From assembly GCF_014646235.1 (NCBI RefSeq), contig NZ_BMNB01000015.1, positions 1 through 64,000 on the forward strand: 64,000 nt of DNA, in the 5' to 3' direction. The notes below the pieces were generated by a model. It was not told where the DNA came from and made no database searches. It saw only the letters and a list, made by a program, of their open reading frames with translations. The stretch comes from Micromonospora sonchi (GTDB taxonomy: Bacteria; Actinomycetota; Actinomycetes; Mycobacteriales; Micromonosporaceae). How positions within the stretch are numbered: position 1 is the first letter of the stretch; the number at the start of each line of letters is the position of its first letter. This document shows, one piece after another, positions 33,648 to 40,688 of the stretch. A program made the translations under genes and the position numbers.

Positions 33648-34430
33648 TCATTCCGGGCAGGAGTAGACGACCTCGGTACTGGCCTGCGTCGGTGCCGGGG
33701 AGACGATGTTCACGGTGGCGCTCTCGGTGGTGGTGCCGATCCCACTGAACGACCAACGCAGGGTCAGCTCGACGCTGCGCTGGCCCCAACCGACCCGCTC
33801 GTCGAGCAGGGCACCAGGCGCGCTACCGGAGCGGAGCCACTGGTACTCGACAGTGCCCGCGCGGCCGTTGGTCCGTACCGTGGCGACCACGTCGACGCTG
33901 ACATCGCACCGCTCCCCGGCCGGGCTGGGTACGGCGACGCTGACCTCGGTGATCTCCAGTGGGCTGAGCCGCTGCCAGATCCACAGCCCGACTGCGGCGA
34001 GCAGGACGAGGGTGAGCAAGGTGGACAGCACCGAGACGAGCCGGCGCCAGGCCGACCTGCGGCGTGTCGGCGGCACGGGTGTGGGCCAGGCGGGCGCCGG
34101 CGGCGGGGCGACCGGCACGCCGGGCCCGAACCGCAGCTCGCCGCCAGGACCGGTGGTCGGGGCCGCGAGCGTTCCCCGGCTGGTACGCACTCCGGACGCG
34201 CCCGCCGTGTCGGTCGCGGTACCGGCGAGGTGTGCGGTCGGTTCCGCGCCACTCAAGTGCACCGTGGGCTCCCCCCTGCCGAGGTACACGGTCGGTTCCG
34301 CACCACTCAAGTGCACCGTGGGCTCCTGCGCCGGCACCGGAGGCGTGCGGTGGCGTTCGGTGACGGCCGCCGGGTCGGCCGGCAGGTGGTGGGTGGGCAG
34401 GGCCTCGGTCGCGTCGTCCGGCTGAGTCAC
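33648..34430 (-). CDS. Single-pass membrane protein with EPTVHL nonapeptide repeats
   Basis: Protein of 260 residues, no family recognised. The cytosolic N-terminus carries four consecutive nine-residue repeats beginning EPT at residues 36, 45, 54 and 63 (EPTVHLSGA type). One membrane helix follows at 131-152, then an extracellular domain of about 105 residues ending in VVYSCPE. The protein kinase gene directly upstream also encodes an extracellular domain ending in LYSFCTPG, and the two domains look related. The repeated Thr residues are plausible kinase targets or FHA-docking sites. Both genes are leftward, 47 bp apart, likely one operon. Confidence 0.65.
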   Translation of the reverse strand: MTQPDDATEALPTHHLPADPAAVTERHRTPPVPAQEPTVHLSGAEPTVYLGRGEPTVHLSGAEPTAHLAGTATDTAGASGVRTSRGTLAAPTTGPGGELRFGPGVPVAPPPAPAWPTPVPPTRRRSAWRRLVSVLSTLLTLVLLAAVGLWIWQRLSPLEITEVSVAVPSPAGERCDVSVDVVATVRTNGRAGTVEYQWLRSGSAPGALLDERVGWGQRSVELTLRWSFSGIGTTTESATVNIVSPAPTQASTEVVYSCPE

Positions 34431-34477
34431 GGCTACATCTCCTGGTCGTCGTCGCCTGGAAGGTGGGGCGCGCCCGG

Positions 34478-36196
34478 TCAGCCCGGCGTGCAGAAGGAGT
34501 AGAGCGTCACGTACACCGTCGAGTCGCCGACGGTGGTGTTGCCGGTGCCGTCGGTGGCGACGACCGTGACCGGGATCCGGGTGGTGGATGCGGGTCGCGG
34601 CAGGTCACCGAGCACGCCACGGAACTGGCCGCCGTCGAGCAGGGCCATGCTCTGCTCGTACGACCGCTTCTCGAGGGTGTAGCGGATGCGGACTCGCAGG
34701 TCACCCACAGCCGTGCGGTCGTCGTTGACGTGGGCGGTGATGGTGCTCGCCGTGGGCCCGAAGGGGCAGCCGGTCGGGTCCAGCTCGGTCGGGTTCGCCG
34801 CGACCCGGGCGATGGTGGGTGGGGTGCTGTCCGGCGGTGTTGGCGGGCTGACCCTGGTCGACAGGGTGGGGATCGGCGTGGCGGACGAAGGGCCACCGGT
34901 GGGTGTCGTGGACGGGGTGGGCCCGGCCGCGGTGGCGCCGCCGGTCGGGGCGGGTGGCGCGGCGGAGGTGGGCGGGGTGAAGGCGTCGGGCGTGGGCGGG
35001 ATGGATGCGTCGGGCGTGGGCGGGAGAGAGCCGTCGGGCGTGGGCGGGACGGATGCGCCGCCGGTCGGGACGACGCCGCCGGTCAGCTCCGTCGTCGCCT
35101 CGGGCCGCACCGCCCCGGAGGGGGCGATCGGCTCATCCCGGGCGACGTAGCTGAGCGCGGCCCCGCCGACCAGCATGGCCGCCACCAAGCCACCGCCGAC
35201 GAGCGCCGCCCGGGCGCGGCCGGTGCGCCGCAGCGCGGGCCGCCCGCTGCCGTCGCCGCCGGCTGGGCCGACGGTGGTGTCGCCGAGCGCGGTGCTGGCC
35301 ACGCTGATGCCGCCGCCAGCGCGGTCGGGAAACGGGAAGAGGGCGGCCAGCAGCGCCGCGCGCCGGGCCAGCTCCCGCAGCCCGCGTTCCTCCCAATCCG
35401 CCCCGTACGCCCCGTACGCCACTTCCTCCAGCGTGGCGAGGAAGACGTGCGCGGACTGCGGTCGCTCGGCGGGACGCTTGGCCATGCCGAGACGTAGCAG
35501 GTCGTGCACCGGGCGCGGGGCCGGATCGGTGGGGATCGGCGCGCGGGCGTGCTGCTGGCGCAGGGTGGCCAGGTCCCGCCCGCCGTACGGGGGATGGCCG
35601 GTGAGGCACTCGAAGAAGGTGGCGGTGGCGGCGTAGATGTCGCACGCCGGGCTGGCGGGGGCCCCGGTCCACTGCTCGGGGGCCATGTAGCGCGGCGTGC
35701 CGGTGACGCTGCTGCCGGAGCTGGCGCCGACCGGCATGGCGATGCCGAAGTCGGCGAGTTTGCTCGTGCCCTCGGCGGTGACCAGTAGGTTCTCGGGCTT
35801 GTAGTCCCGGTGCACCACCCTGCGGGCGTGCGCCGCGCCGAGCCCGGCCAGCGAGCCTTTGAGCACACACAACGCCGACTCCGGCGTGGTCGAGCCCTTC
35901 GCGCGCAGCAACTGTCGCAGCGAGACGCCGTTGACCAGCTCCATCACGATCGCCGAGCCGCCCGGGGCCTCGACGTACTCGTAGAGACGGCAGACGTACG
36001 GGTCGTCGATGCCGGCCAGCAGCCGGGCCTCGTCGCGGAAGGCGGTGCGGAACGAGACGTCATCGAGTCGACCGGTCAGGTATTTGATCGCCACGGGGGT
36101 GCCGGTGGCGGCGTGGACGGCGAGGTCGACGCTGCCGGACGCGCCGGCGCCGAGCCGGCGGACCGGGGTGTAGCCGGAAACCCGCCAGCCGGTCAT
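34478..36196 (-). CDS. Transmembrane Ser/Thr protein kinase (PknB-like) with sensor domain
   Basis: Protein of 572 residues. Kinase domain 1 to about 270: LGAGASGSV loop, VAIKYL (K38), VVHRDYKPENLL catalytic loop, DFG, APEQ, DIYAATATFFECLTG. The catalytic loop has Tyr in place of the usual Leu (HRDYKPEN). One membrane helix is at about 330-350. Outside is a Pro/Thr linker with PPTPDGSL, PPTPDASI, PPTPDAF repeats and a C-terminal domain of about 110 residues ending in LYSFCTPG. It is a membrane sensor kinase. The ATG at 36196 follows GGAAGTGG. The downstream EPTVHL protein is a candidate substrate. Confidence 0.88.
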   Translation of the reverse strand: MTGWRVSGYTPVRRLGAGASGSVDLAVHAATGTPVAIKYLTGRLDDVSFRTAFRDEARLLAGIDDPYVCRLYEYVEAPGGSAIVMELVNGVSLRQLLRAKGSTTPESALCVLKGSLAGLGAAHARRVVHRDYKPENLLVTAEGTSKLADFGIAMPVGASSGSSVTGTPRYMAPEQWTGAPASPACDIYAATATFFECLTGHPPYGGRDLATLRQQHARAPIPTDPAPRPVHDLLRLGMAKRPAERPQSAHVFLATLEEVAYGAYGADWEERGLRELARRAALLAALFPFPDRAGGGISVASTALGDTTVGPAGGDGSGRPALRRTGRARAALVGGGLVAAMLVGGAALSYVARDEPIAPSGAVRPEATTELTGGVVPTGGASVPPTPDGSLPPTPDASIPPTPDAFTPPTSAAPPAPTGGATAAGPTPSTTPTGGPSSATPIPTLSTRVSPPTPPDSTPPTIARVAANPTELDPTGCPFGPTASTITAHVNDDRTAVGDLRVRIRYTLEKRSYEQSMALLDGGQFRGVLGDLPRPASTTRIPVTVVATDGTGNTTVGDSTVYVTLYSFCTPG

Positions 36197-36320
36197 GCCA
36201 CCACTTCCGGGATTTCGCACAGCTGGGCATCGAGCACGCTGAACATTGTCGTCCCCACGGCCCGCGCGGCCATCGTCCCCACAGCTGTCGTCTCCGGCCG
36301 ACCGGGTGCATTGTGGAGCG

Positions 36321-38150
36321 TCAGTGGCCGCGGTAGAGCGCCGCGATCTCGTCGGCGAAGTGGGCCTGCACCACCTCGCGTTTGATCTTGAGGGTGGGCG
36401 TGAGTTCGCCGTCGGCCTCGGTGAGGTCCCGCGGCAGGATCCGGAAGGTCTTCACCTGCTCGGCGCGGGAGACGGTCCGGTTGGCCTGGTCGATCGCGCC
36501 CTGGATCGCGCCGCGCAGCCGTGGGTCGTCGCGCAGCTGCGCCAACGATCCGCCGGGATGCCCCTGCGCGTCCTGCCAGCGCTGCCAGGCCTGCGGGTCC
36601 ACGGTGACCAGCGCGGCCACGTACGGCCGGCCGTCGGCGACGAGCATGGACTGGCTGACCAGCGGATGCGCTCGGATGCGCTCCTCGATCGGCGCGGGCG
36701 CGAGATTCTTGCCCGCCGCCGTGACCATGATCTCCTTGGTCCGGCCGGTGATGTGCAGAAAACCGTCGTCGTCGAGTCGACCGAGGTCGCCGGTGCGCAG
36801 CCACCCGTCGTCGGTGAACGCCTCCCGGGTGGCCTCCGGGTTGTTCCAGTAGCCGGCGAACACCACCTGGCTCTGGGCGAGGACCTCCCCGTTGTCGGCG
36901 GTGCGGATCCGCACCCCCGGCAACGGGCGGCCCACCGTGCCGATCCGCATGGCCGTCGGCACGTTCACCGCCAGCGCCGGGGAGGTCTCGGTCAACCCGT
37001 AACCCTCCAACAGGAGGATGCCCGCGCCCCGGAAGAAGTGTCCGAGTCGCTCCGCCAGCGGCGCCCCGCCCACGATGGCCGTCCGGCACCGGCCGCCGAG
37101 GGCGGCGCGCAGCCTGCGGTACACGGCGACGTCGAAGAACAGGTGCGCCAGGCGCAGCGGTACGCCCGGTCCGCGCGGCCCGTCCAGCGCCCGGCTGTAC
37201 CGCACGGCCACCTGCTCGGCGAGGGTGAACAGCCAGCCGCGGCGCGCGTCCTCTGCGGCGTGCCGGGCCTGGTCGCGCATCTTCTCGAACACCCGGGGCA
37301 CGGCGAGGATGAAGGTGGGCCGGAACCGGCGCAGCTGATCGAGCATCCCGGCGAGATCGGGACTGTGTACCAGCGTGGCGCGGTTGTGCACCATGCCGAC
37401 CTGGATCAGCCGGGCGAAGGCGTGTGCCAGCGGCAGGAACAGCACCGTCGCCGCGCCCGGGCGCAGCAGCTGCGGCAGCACCTCGGTGGCGGCGCCGACG
37501 TCGGCGGAGATGTTGCGATGGGTCAGCACACAGCCCTTCGGCGGGCCGGTGGTGCCGCTGGTGTAGACGATGGTCGCCATGTCCTCGCCGGTGACCGCAG
37601 CCCGGCGGGCGTCGACCTCGGCGACGTCGACGGCATCACCCTGGGCGGTCAGCTCGATGAGCCCACCGGCGTCGATCCGCCAGACCTGCCGCACCGCAGG
37701 CAGGTCCGGTCGCAGCCCGTGCACCGTGGCGGCATGGTCACCGGTCTCCACCACGCAGGCCACCGCGCCCGAGTCGCCGAGGATCCAGCCAATCTGCTGC
37801 ATGCTGGAGGTGTCGTAGATTGGCACGGTCACCGCGCCGATCGACCAGAGTGCGTAGTCCACGAGCGTCCACTCGTAGCGGGTGCGACTGAGCAGCCCGA
37901 CCCGGTCGCCGTGCGCCACCCCGGCAGCGACGAAGCCGCGGGCCACGGCGAGCACGTCGTCGCGGAACTGCTGGCAGGTCACCGGCAGGGCGTCGGGTCG
38001 ACCTGATCGCCGTACCGGCCATGAGCGGGGGTCCGGGTCCGGGCGGACGAACTGCACGCCGTCCGGGTCCTGCGCCGCGTTTCGCCACACCTGCTCGGCC
38101 AGGCTGGCGTCCTCGCCGCCGACGATCGACTCAACCGCTGTCTCCCACAC
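36321..38150 (-). CDS. AMP-forming long-chain acyl-CoA ligase (FadD15-like)
   Basis: Protein of about 609 residues, the length of bacterial long-chain acyl-CoA synthetases. TIVYTSGTTGPPKGCVLTHR is the AMP/ATP-binding motif, LEGYGLTETSPALAVN motif A5, DGWLRTGDLGRLDDDGFLHI motif A7, GRTKEIMVTAAGKNLAP motif A8, and the A10 Lys lies near TPTLKIKRE. It activates fatty acids to acyl-AMP, then acyl-CoA. Cytosolic or membrane-associated. Start uncertain: GTG at 38150 with upstream GGTGGG fits the usual N-terminus (GGEDASLAEQVWRNAAQDPD), while the longer frame begins at 38222. It is not in the RiPP cluster; a 68-bp palindrome separates them. Confidence 0.88.
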   Translation of the reverse strand: MWETAVESIVGGEDASLAEQVWRNAAQDPDGVQFVRPDPDPRSWPVRRSGRPDALPVTCQQFRDDVLAVARGFVAAGVAHGDRVGLLSRTRYEWTLVDYALWSIGAVTVPIYDTSSMQQIGWILGDSGAVACVVETGDHAATVHGLRPDLPAVRQVWRIDAGGLIELTAQGDAVDVAEVDARRAAVTGEDMATIVYTSGTTGPPKGCVLTHRNISADVGAATEVLPQLLRPGAATVLFLPLAHAFARLIQVGMVHNRATLVHSPDLAGMLDQLRRFRPTFILAVPRVFEKMRDQARHAAEDARRGWLFTLAEQVAVRYSRALDGPRGPGVPLRLAHLFFDVAVYRRLRAALGGRCRTAIVGGAPLAERLGHFFRGAGILLLEGYGLTETSPALAVNVPTAMRIGTVGRPLPGVRIRTADNGEVLAQSQVVFAGYWNNPEATREAFTDDGWLRTGDLGRLDDDGFLHITGRTKEIMVTAAGKNLAPAPIEERIRAHPLVSQSMLVADGRPYVAALVTVDPQAWQRWQDAQGHPGGSLAQLRDDPRLRGAIQGAIDQANRTVSRAEQVKTFRILPRDLTEADGELTPTLKIKREVVQAHFADEIAALYRGH

Positions 38151-38263
38151 GCCCGCCCACCTGCCGTCGTATCCCGTCGCGCTGATGGTGGCTCCGTACC
38201 CACCAACCGGCCCCCGGAACACGAAAACCTGTCCGCCCCTCCCTCACGCCCGGCCCACTACGT

Positions 38264-38331
38264 CGATCTTGCACTTCCAGTCGCCCATATGCCCACTTTC
38301 AGGGCTTATATCCGGACAAGAAGTGCAAGTC
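38264..38331. repeat. GATCTTGCA-type long palindrome, copy B
   Basis: It begins GATCTTGCACTTCCAGTCGC and ends in ACAAGAAGTGCAAGTCAC, an imperfect inverted repeat sharing ATATGCCC and flanks with copy A at 27431. It is intergenic, marking the left border of the RiPP cluster. Confidence 0.7.
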
Positions 38332-38406
38332 ACCCCGGTCTCTTCGGGACGCCTCGCAGGCGTGGTACAGGTCATTTACCGGTCAGACCGGCGAAGGGTG
38401 GCGGGG

Positions 38407-39642
38407 TTAGGGGACCGGCGTTGGGGTGGGGGGACGGTGGCGGCGGGCCAGGTGGGCGAGGAGGGCGGCCAGTAGCGCCGCCTCGGTGAGCAGGATGGCG
38501 ACGGCCCAGCCGGAGCCGACCCAGCGGGCCAGGGTGTCGTACCAGTACCGGACCAGCAGGGTCAGCACGGTCGCGGCGAAGGCCGCCGACGTCAGCCCGT
38601 ACAGGGCGTAGGCGACCCGGTCGCGGGGGCGGTGGGTGCGTACCGCGCCGGGGCCACGGCGCAACAGCCGACCCCAGAAGCGATAGCTGTCGGTTCGCAG
38701 ATCGGTGAGGTTCAGCGCGTGGCTGAGCATGTAGTAGCCGTCGAGTCGCAGGAACGGCACCAGGTTGAGCGCGGCGGCCACAGTTCCGAAGAGCAGCAGC
38801 GTGCTGGCCAGCTCGTACAGCAGGCTGCCGGGCGTACCCCACAGCCGGATCGCTGCGAACGGCAACAGCGCGAGCATGCTCACGAAGACCCCTGCGAACG
38901 AGATCGCCACCCGCCGGCGCGGGGTGAACAGCACCACGTCGTCGACCTTGCAGTACGGAGCCAGCAGCGGGAAGCGCCACATCATCCCGATCTCGGTGAC
39001 CCGCCCGCCGAAGTGCCGGCAGGTCAACCCGTGGGCGCACTCATGCAGGAAGACGATCGCCCAGGTGATGACCACTGCGGCCAAAATCGCGGGCAGGGGC
39101 CGGTTGCCGCTGGTGACCCCGTCGGCGAGTTCCGGCAGGTGCAGCGCCACGTACCCGGCGACGGCGAGCACAGCCAGCAGCGCCGGCACCACGAACCACC
39201 AGCTGAACAGCGGCGCCAGCCAGGGCAGCAGCCGAGTGAACAGCCGTTCCGGATCGAACAGCGGCAGGCGGGCCGACAGCGGGCCGCGCCGGGCCTTCGC
39301 CACGCCTGCGGCGGCCGAGGCCGTGAGCCGGGCGATGGCCTCGGGGTCGGTGGCGCCGTGCAGCAGTTGCCGCTGGTGCAGCATGCCGAACAGCTGCTGC
39401 CAGTTCTCCGGCCCGAGTTGGCGCCGGTAGGCGACGGCGTACTCGCCGGCCAGCTCGTCCAGGCTCCGGGTGCCGTCCATCCGGGACATCAGGAAATGCT
39501 CACGCGGCCCCACCCGGTAGTACCAGCCGGTCTCCGGGTCCTTGATGTGGTGGACGAGCTTGCCGTCCCGCCACTGGCCGGGGCCGAGGACAATGCCGTC
39601 CCGCAGTCGGGGTCGGGTCCAGGTGGCGTCGACGGTGGTCAT
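38407..39642 (-). CDS. RiPP-cluster membrane metalloprotease, M50 type with PqqD-like N-terminal domain
   Basis: Protein of 411 residues. Residues about 10-98 (DGIVLGPGQWRDGKLVHHIK, RSLDELAGEYAVAYRRQLG) look like a PqqD/RRE-type winged helix, the fold that binds RiPP leaders. Then come membrane segments, HECAH at 200-204 (zinc HExxH), LVPFLRLDGYYMLSHALNL with the third metal ligand Asp, and further helices. Related YydH-like zinc proteases occur in other RiPP clusters. It could remove the leader during export or destroy re-entering product. The ATG overlaps the TGA of the SpaB_C gene. The start at 39642 is preferred over the longer frame, which lacks homology. Confidence 0.82.
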   Translation of the reverse strand: MTTVDATWTRPRLRDGIVLGPGQWRDGKLVHHIKDPETGWYYRVGPREHFLMSRMDGTRSLDELAGEYAVAYRRQLGPENWQQLFGMLHQRQLLHGATDPEAIARLTASAAAGVAKARRGPLSARLPLFDPERLFTRLLPWLAPLFSWWFVVPALLAVLAVAGYVALHLPELADGVTSGNRPLPAILAAVVITWAIVFLHECAHGLTCRHFGGRVTEIGMMWRFPLLAPYCKVDDVVLFTPRRRVAISFAGVFVSMLALLPFAAIRLWGTPGSLLYELASTLLLFGTVAAALNLVPFLRLDGYYMLSHALNLTDLRTDSYRFWGRLLRRGPGAVRTHRPRDRVAYALYGLTSAAFAATVLTLLVRYWYDTLARWVGSGWAVAILLTEAALLAALLAHLARRHRPPTPTPVP

Positions 39643-40688
39643 CGCGGCCCGGCCGGGGTGAGGTCGTCGAGCAGCGCGGCCCGAATCAGGTACGACAGGT
39701 AGATCTCGTCGAGGATGCTCACGCCGAGGCGGTTGTTGGTCATGTGCACGTACGAGCTGAGCAGAATGGGCAGGGCGGCGTCGAGGTCGCCGACCGGAGT
39801 CGGCTCGCCGCCGCCGCGCTGGAACAGCAGCTCGCCCCGGCCGGTCGCGTCGACCACCCGGTCCCGCAGTTCGCGGCAGTGCGCCGCCCAACGGCCCTCG
39901 ACTCCGGTGGCCCGCACAGCGGCGTCGTCGCGGGCCGCCGCGCGGATGGCGGTCAGCCGGTCACGCAGCCCGGCGTCCATCCGGCGGTAACTGGTGTCGA
40001 AGCTGGCGTGGTAGTCGTCGCTCGGCTCGGAGTAGGAAACCTCCCAGAACCGGCGGTACTCCTCAAGGAACTCGGCGATGCGCCGGTCGTCGGGAAGGAA
40101 GGCCGCGCACATCATCATGCTCAGCTGGGCGGAGAGGCCGAGCAGCACCGGACGCACATGCACGTTGGTGGTGGCCAGCAGGTCCAGCACCACGTCGCTG
40201 GAGTGCTCGAAGTGCCACTCGGCCAGCTCGATGCCGGCCGGCCCGCCGTAGCGGCCGTACTCGCGCTCGTACGGAATGTGGTGGTAACTGTTGTTCGCCC
40301 GCATCGGCATCACACCGTCCGGGCCGTACTCCTCGTCCCACCGCTGCTGGCCGTACTCGGCGAGGAACATCTGCTTGTACAGGCCACCCAACCCCTCGCT
40401 GTCGACCTCGTACAGCGCGGGCCGGCGGCGCAGGAACGCGCTGAGGGCCGCGTCCACCCGCGCCCGCACCAGCGCCGGGTCGACGCCCGGGGCGGGCAGC
40501 ACCCGCAACCGCACGTGCGGCCCCTCCATCCAGTACTTGATGAAGAAGTACCGGCTGATCAGTCCGTCGGCCCGCAGCTCGTCCACCAGCGGCCGGATTC
40601 CCTCGACCAGCATCGGGTTGCTGTTGCTGGCGTAGAAGACGTGGACGCTGAGCCAGTCATGGTCGACCGGCGACGGGTAATCAGTCAT
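39639..40688 (-). CDS. LanB elimination-domain protein (SpaB_C / thiopeptide-type)
   Basis: Protein of 349 residues from ATG 40688. DWLSVHVFYASNSNPMLVEG and RYFFIKYWMEGPHVRLRVLP are the family landmarks, and KQMFLAEYGQQRWDEEYGPD lies in the middle. SpaB_C proteins either remove glutamate from glutamylated Ser/Thr to give dehydroalanine/dehydrobutyrine, or, in thiopeptides, catalyse the formal [4+2] cycloaddition that forms the pyridine core. Only one such protein is present here, so elimination is the simpler assignment. The gene overlaps the LanB stop by 8 bp and the M50 start by 4 bp, giving tight coupling. Confidence 0.85.
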   Translation of the reverse strand: MTDYPSPVDHDWLSVHVFYASNSNPMLVEGIRPLVDELRADGLISRYFFIKYWMEGPHVRLRVLPAPGVDPALVRARVDAALSAFLRRRPALYEVDSEGLGGLYKQMFLAEYGQQRWDEEYGPDGVMPMRANNSYHHIPYEREYGRYGGPAGIELAEWHFEHSSDVVLDLLATTNVHVRPVLLGLSAQLSMMMCAAFLPDDRRIAEFLEEYRRFWEVSYSEPSDDYHASFDTSYRRMDAGLRDRLTAIRAAARDDAAVRATGVEGRWAAHCRELRDRVVDATGRGELLFQRGGGEPTPVGDLDAALPILLSSYVHMTNNRLGVSILDEIYLSYLIRAALLDDLTPAGPR

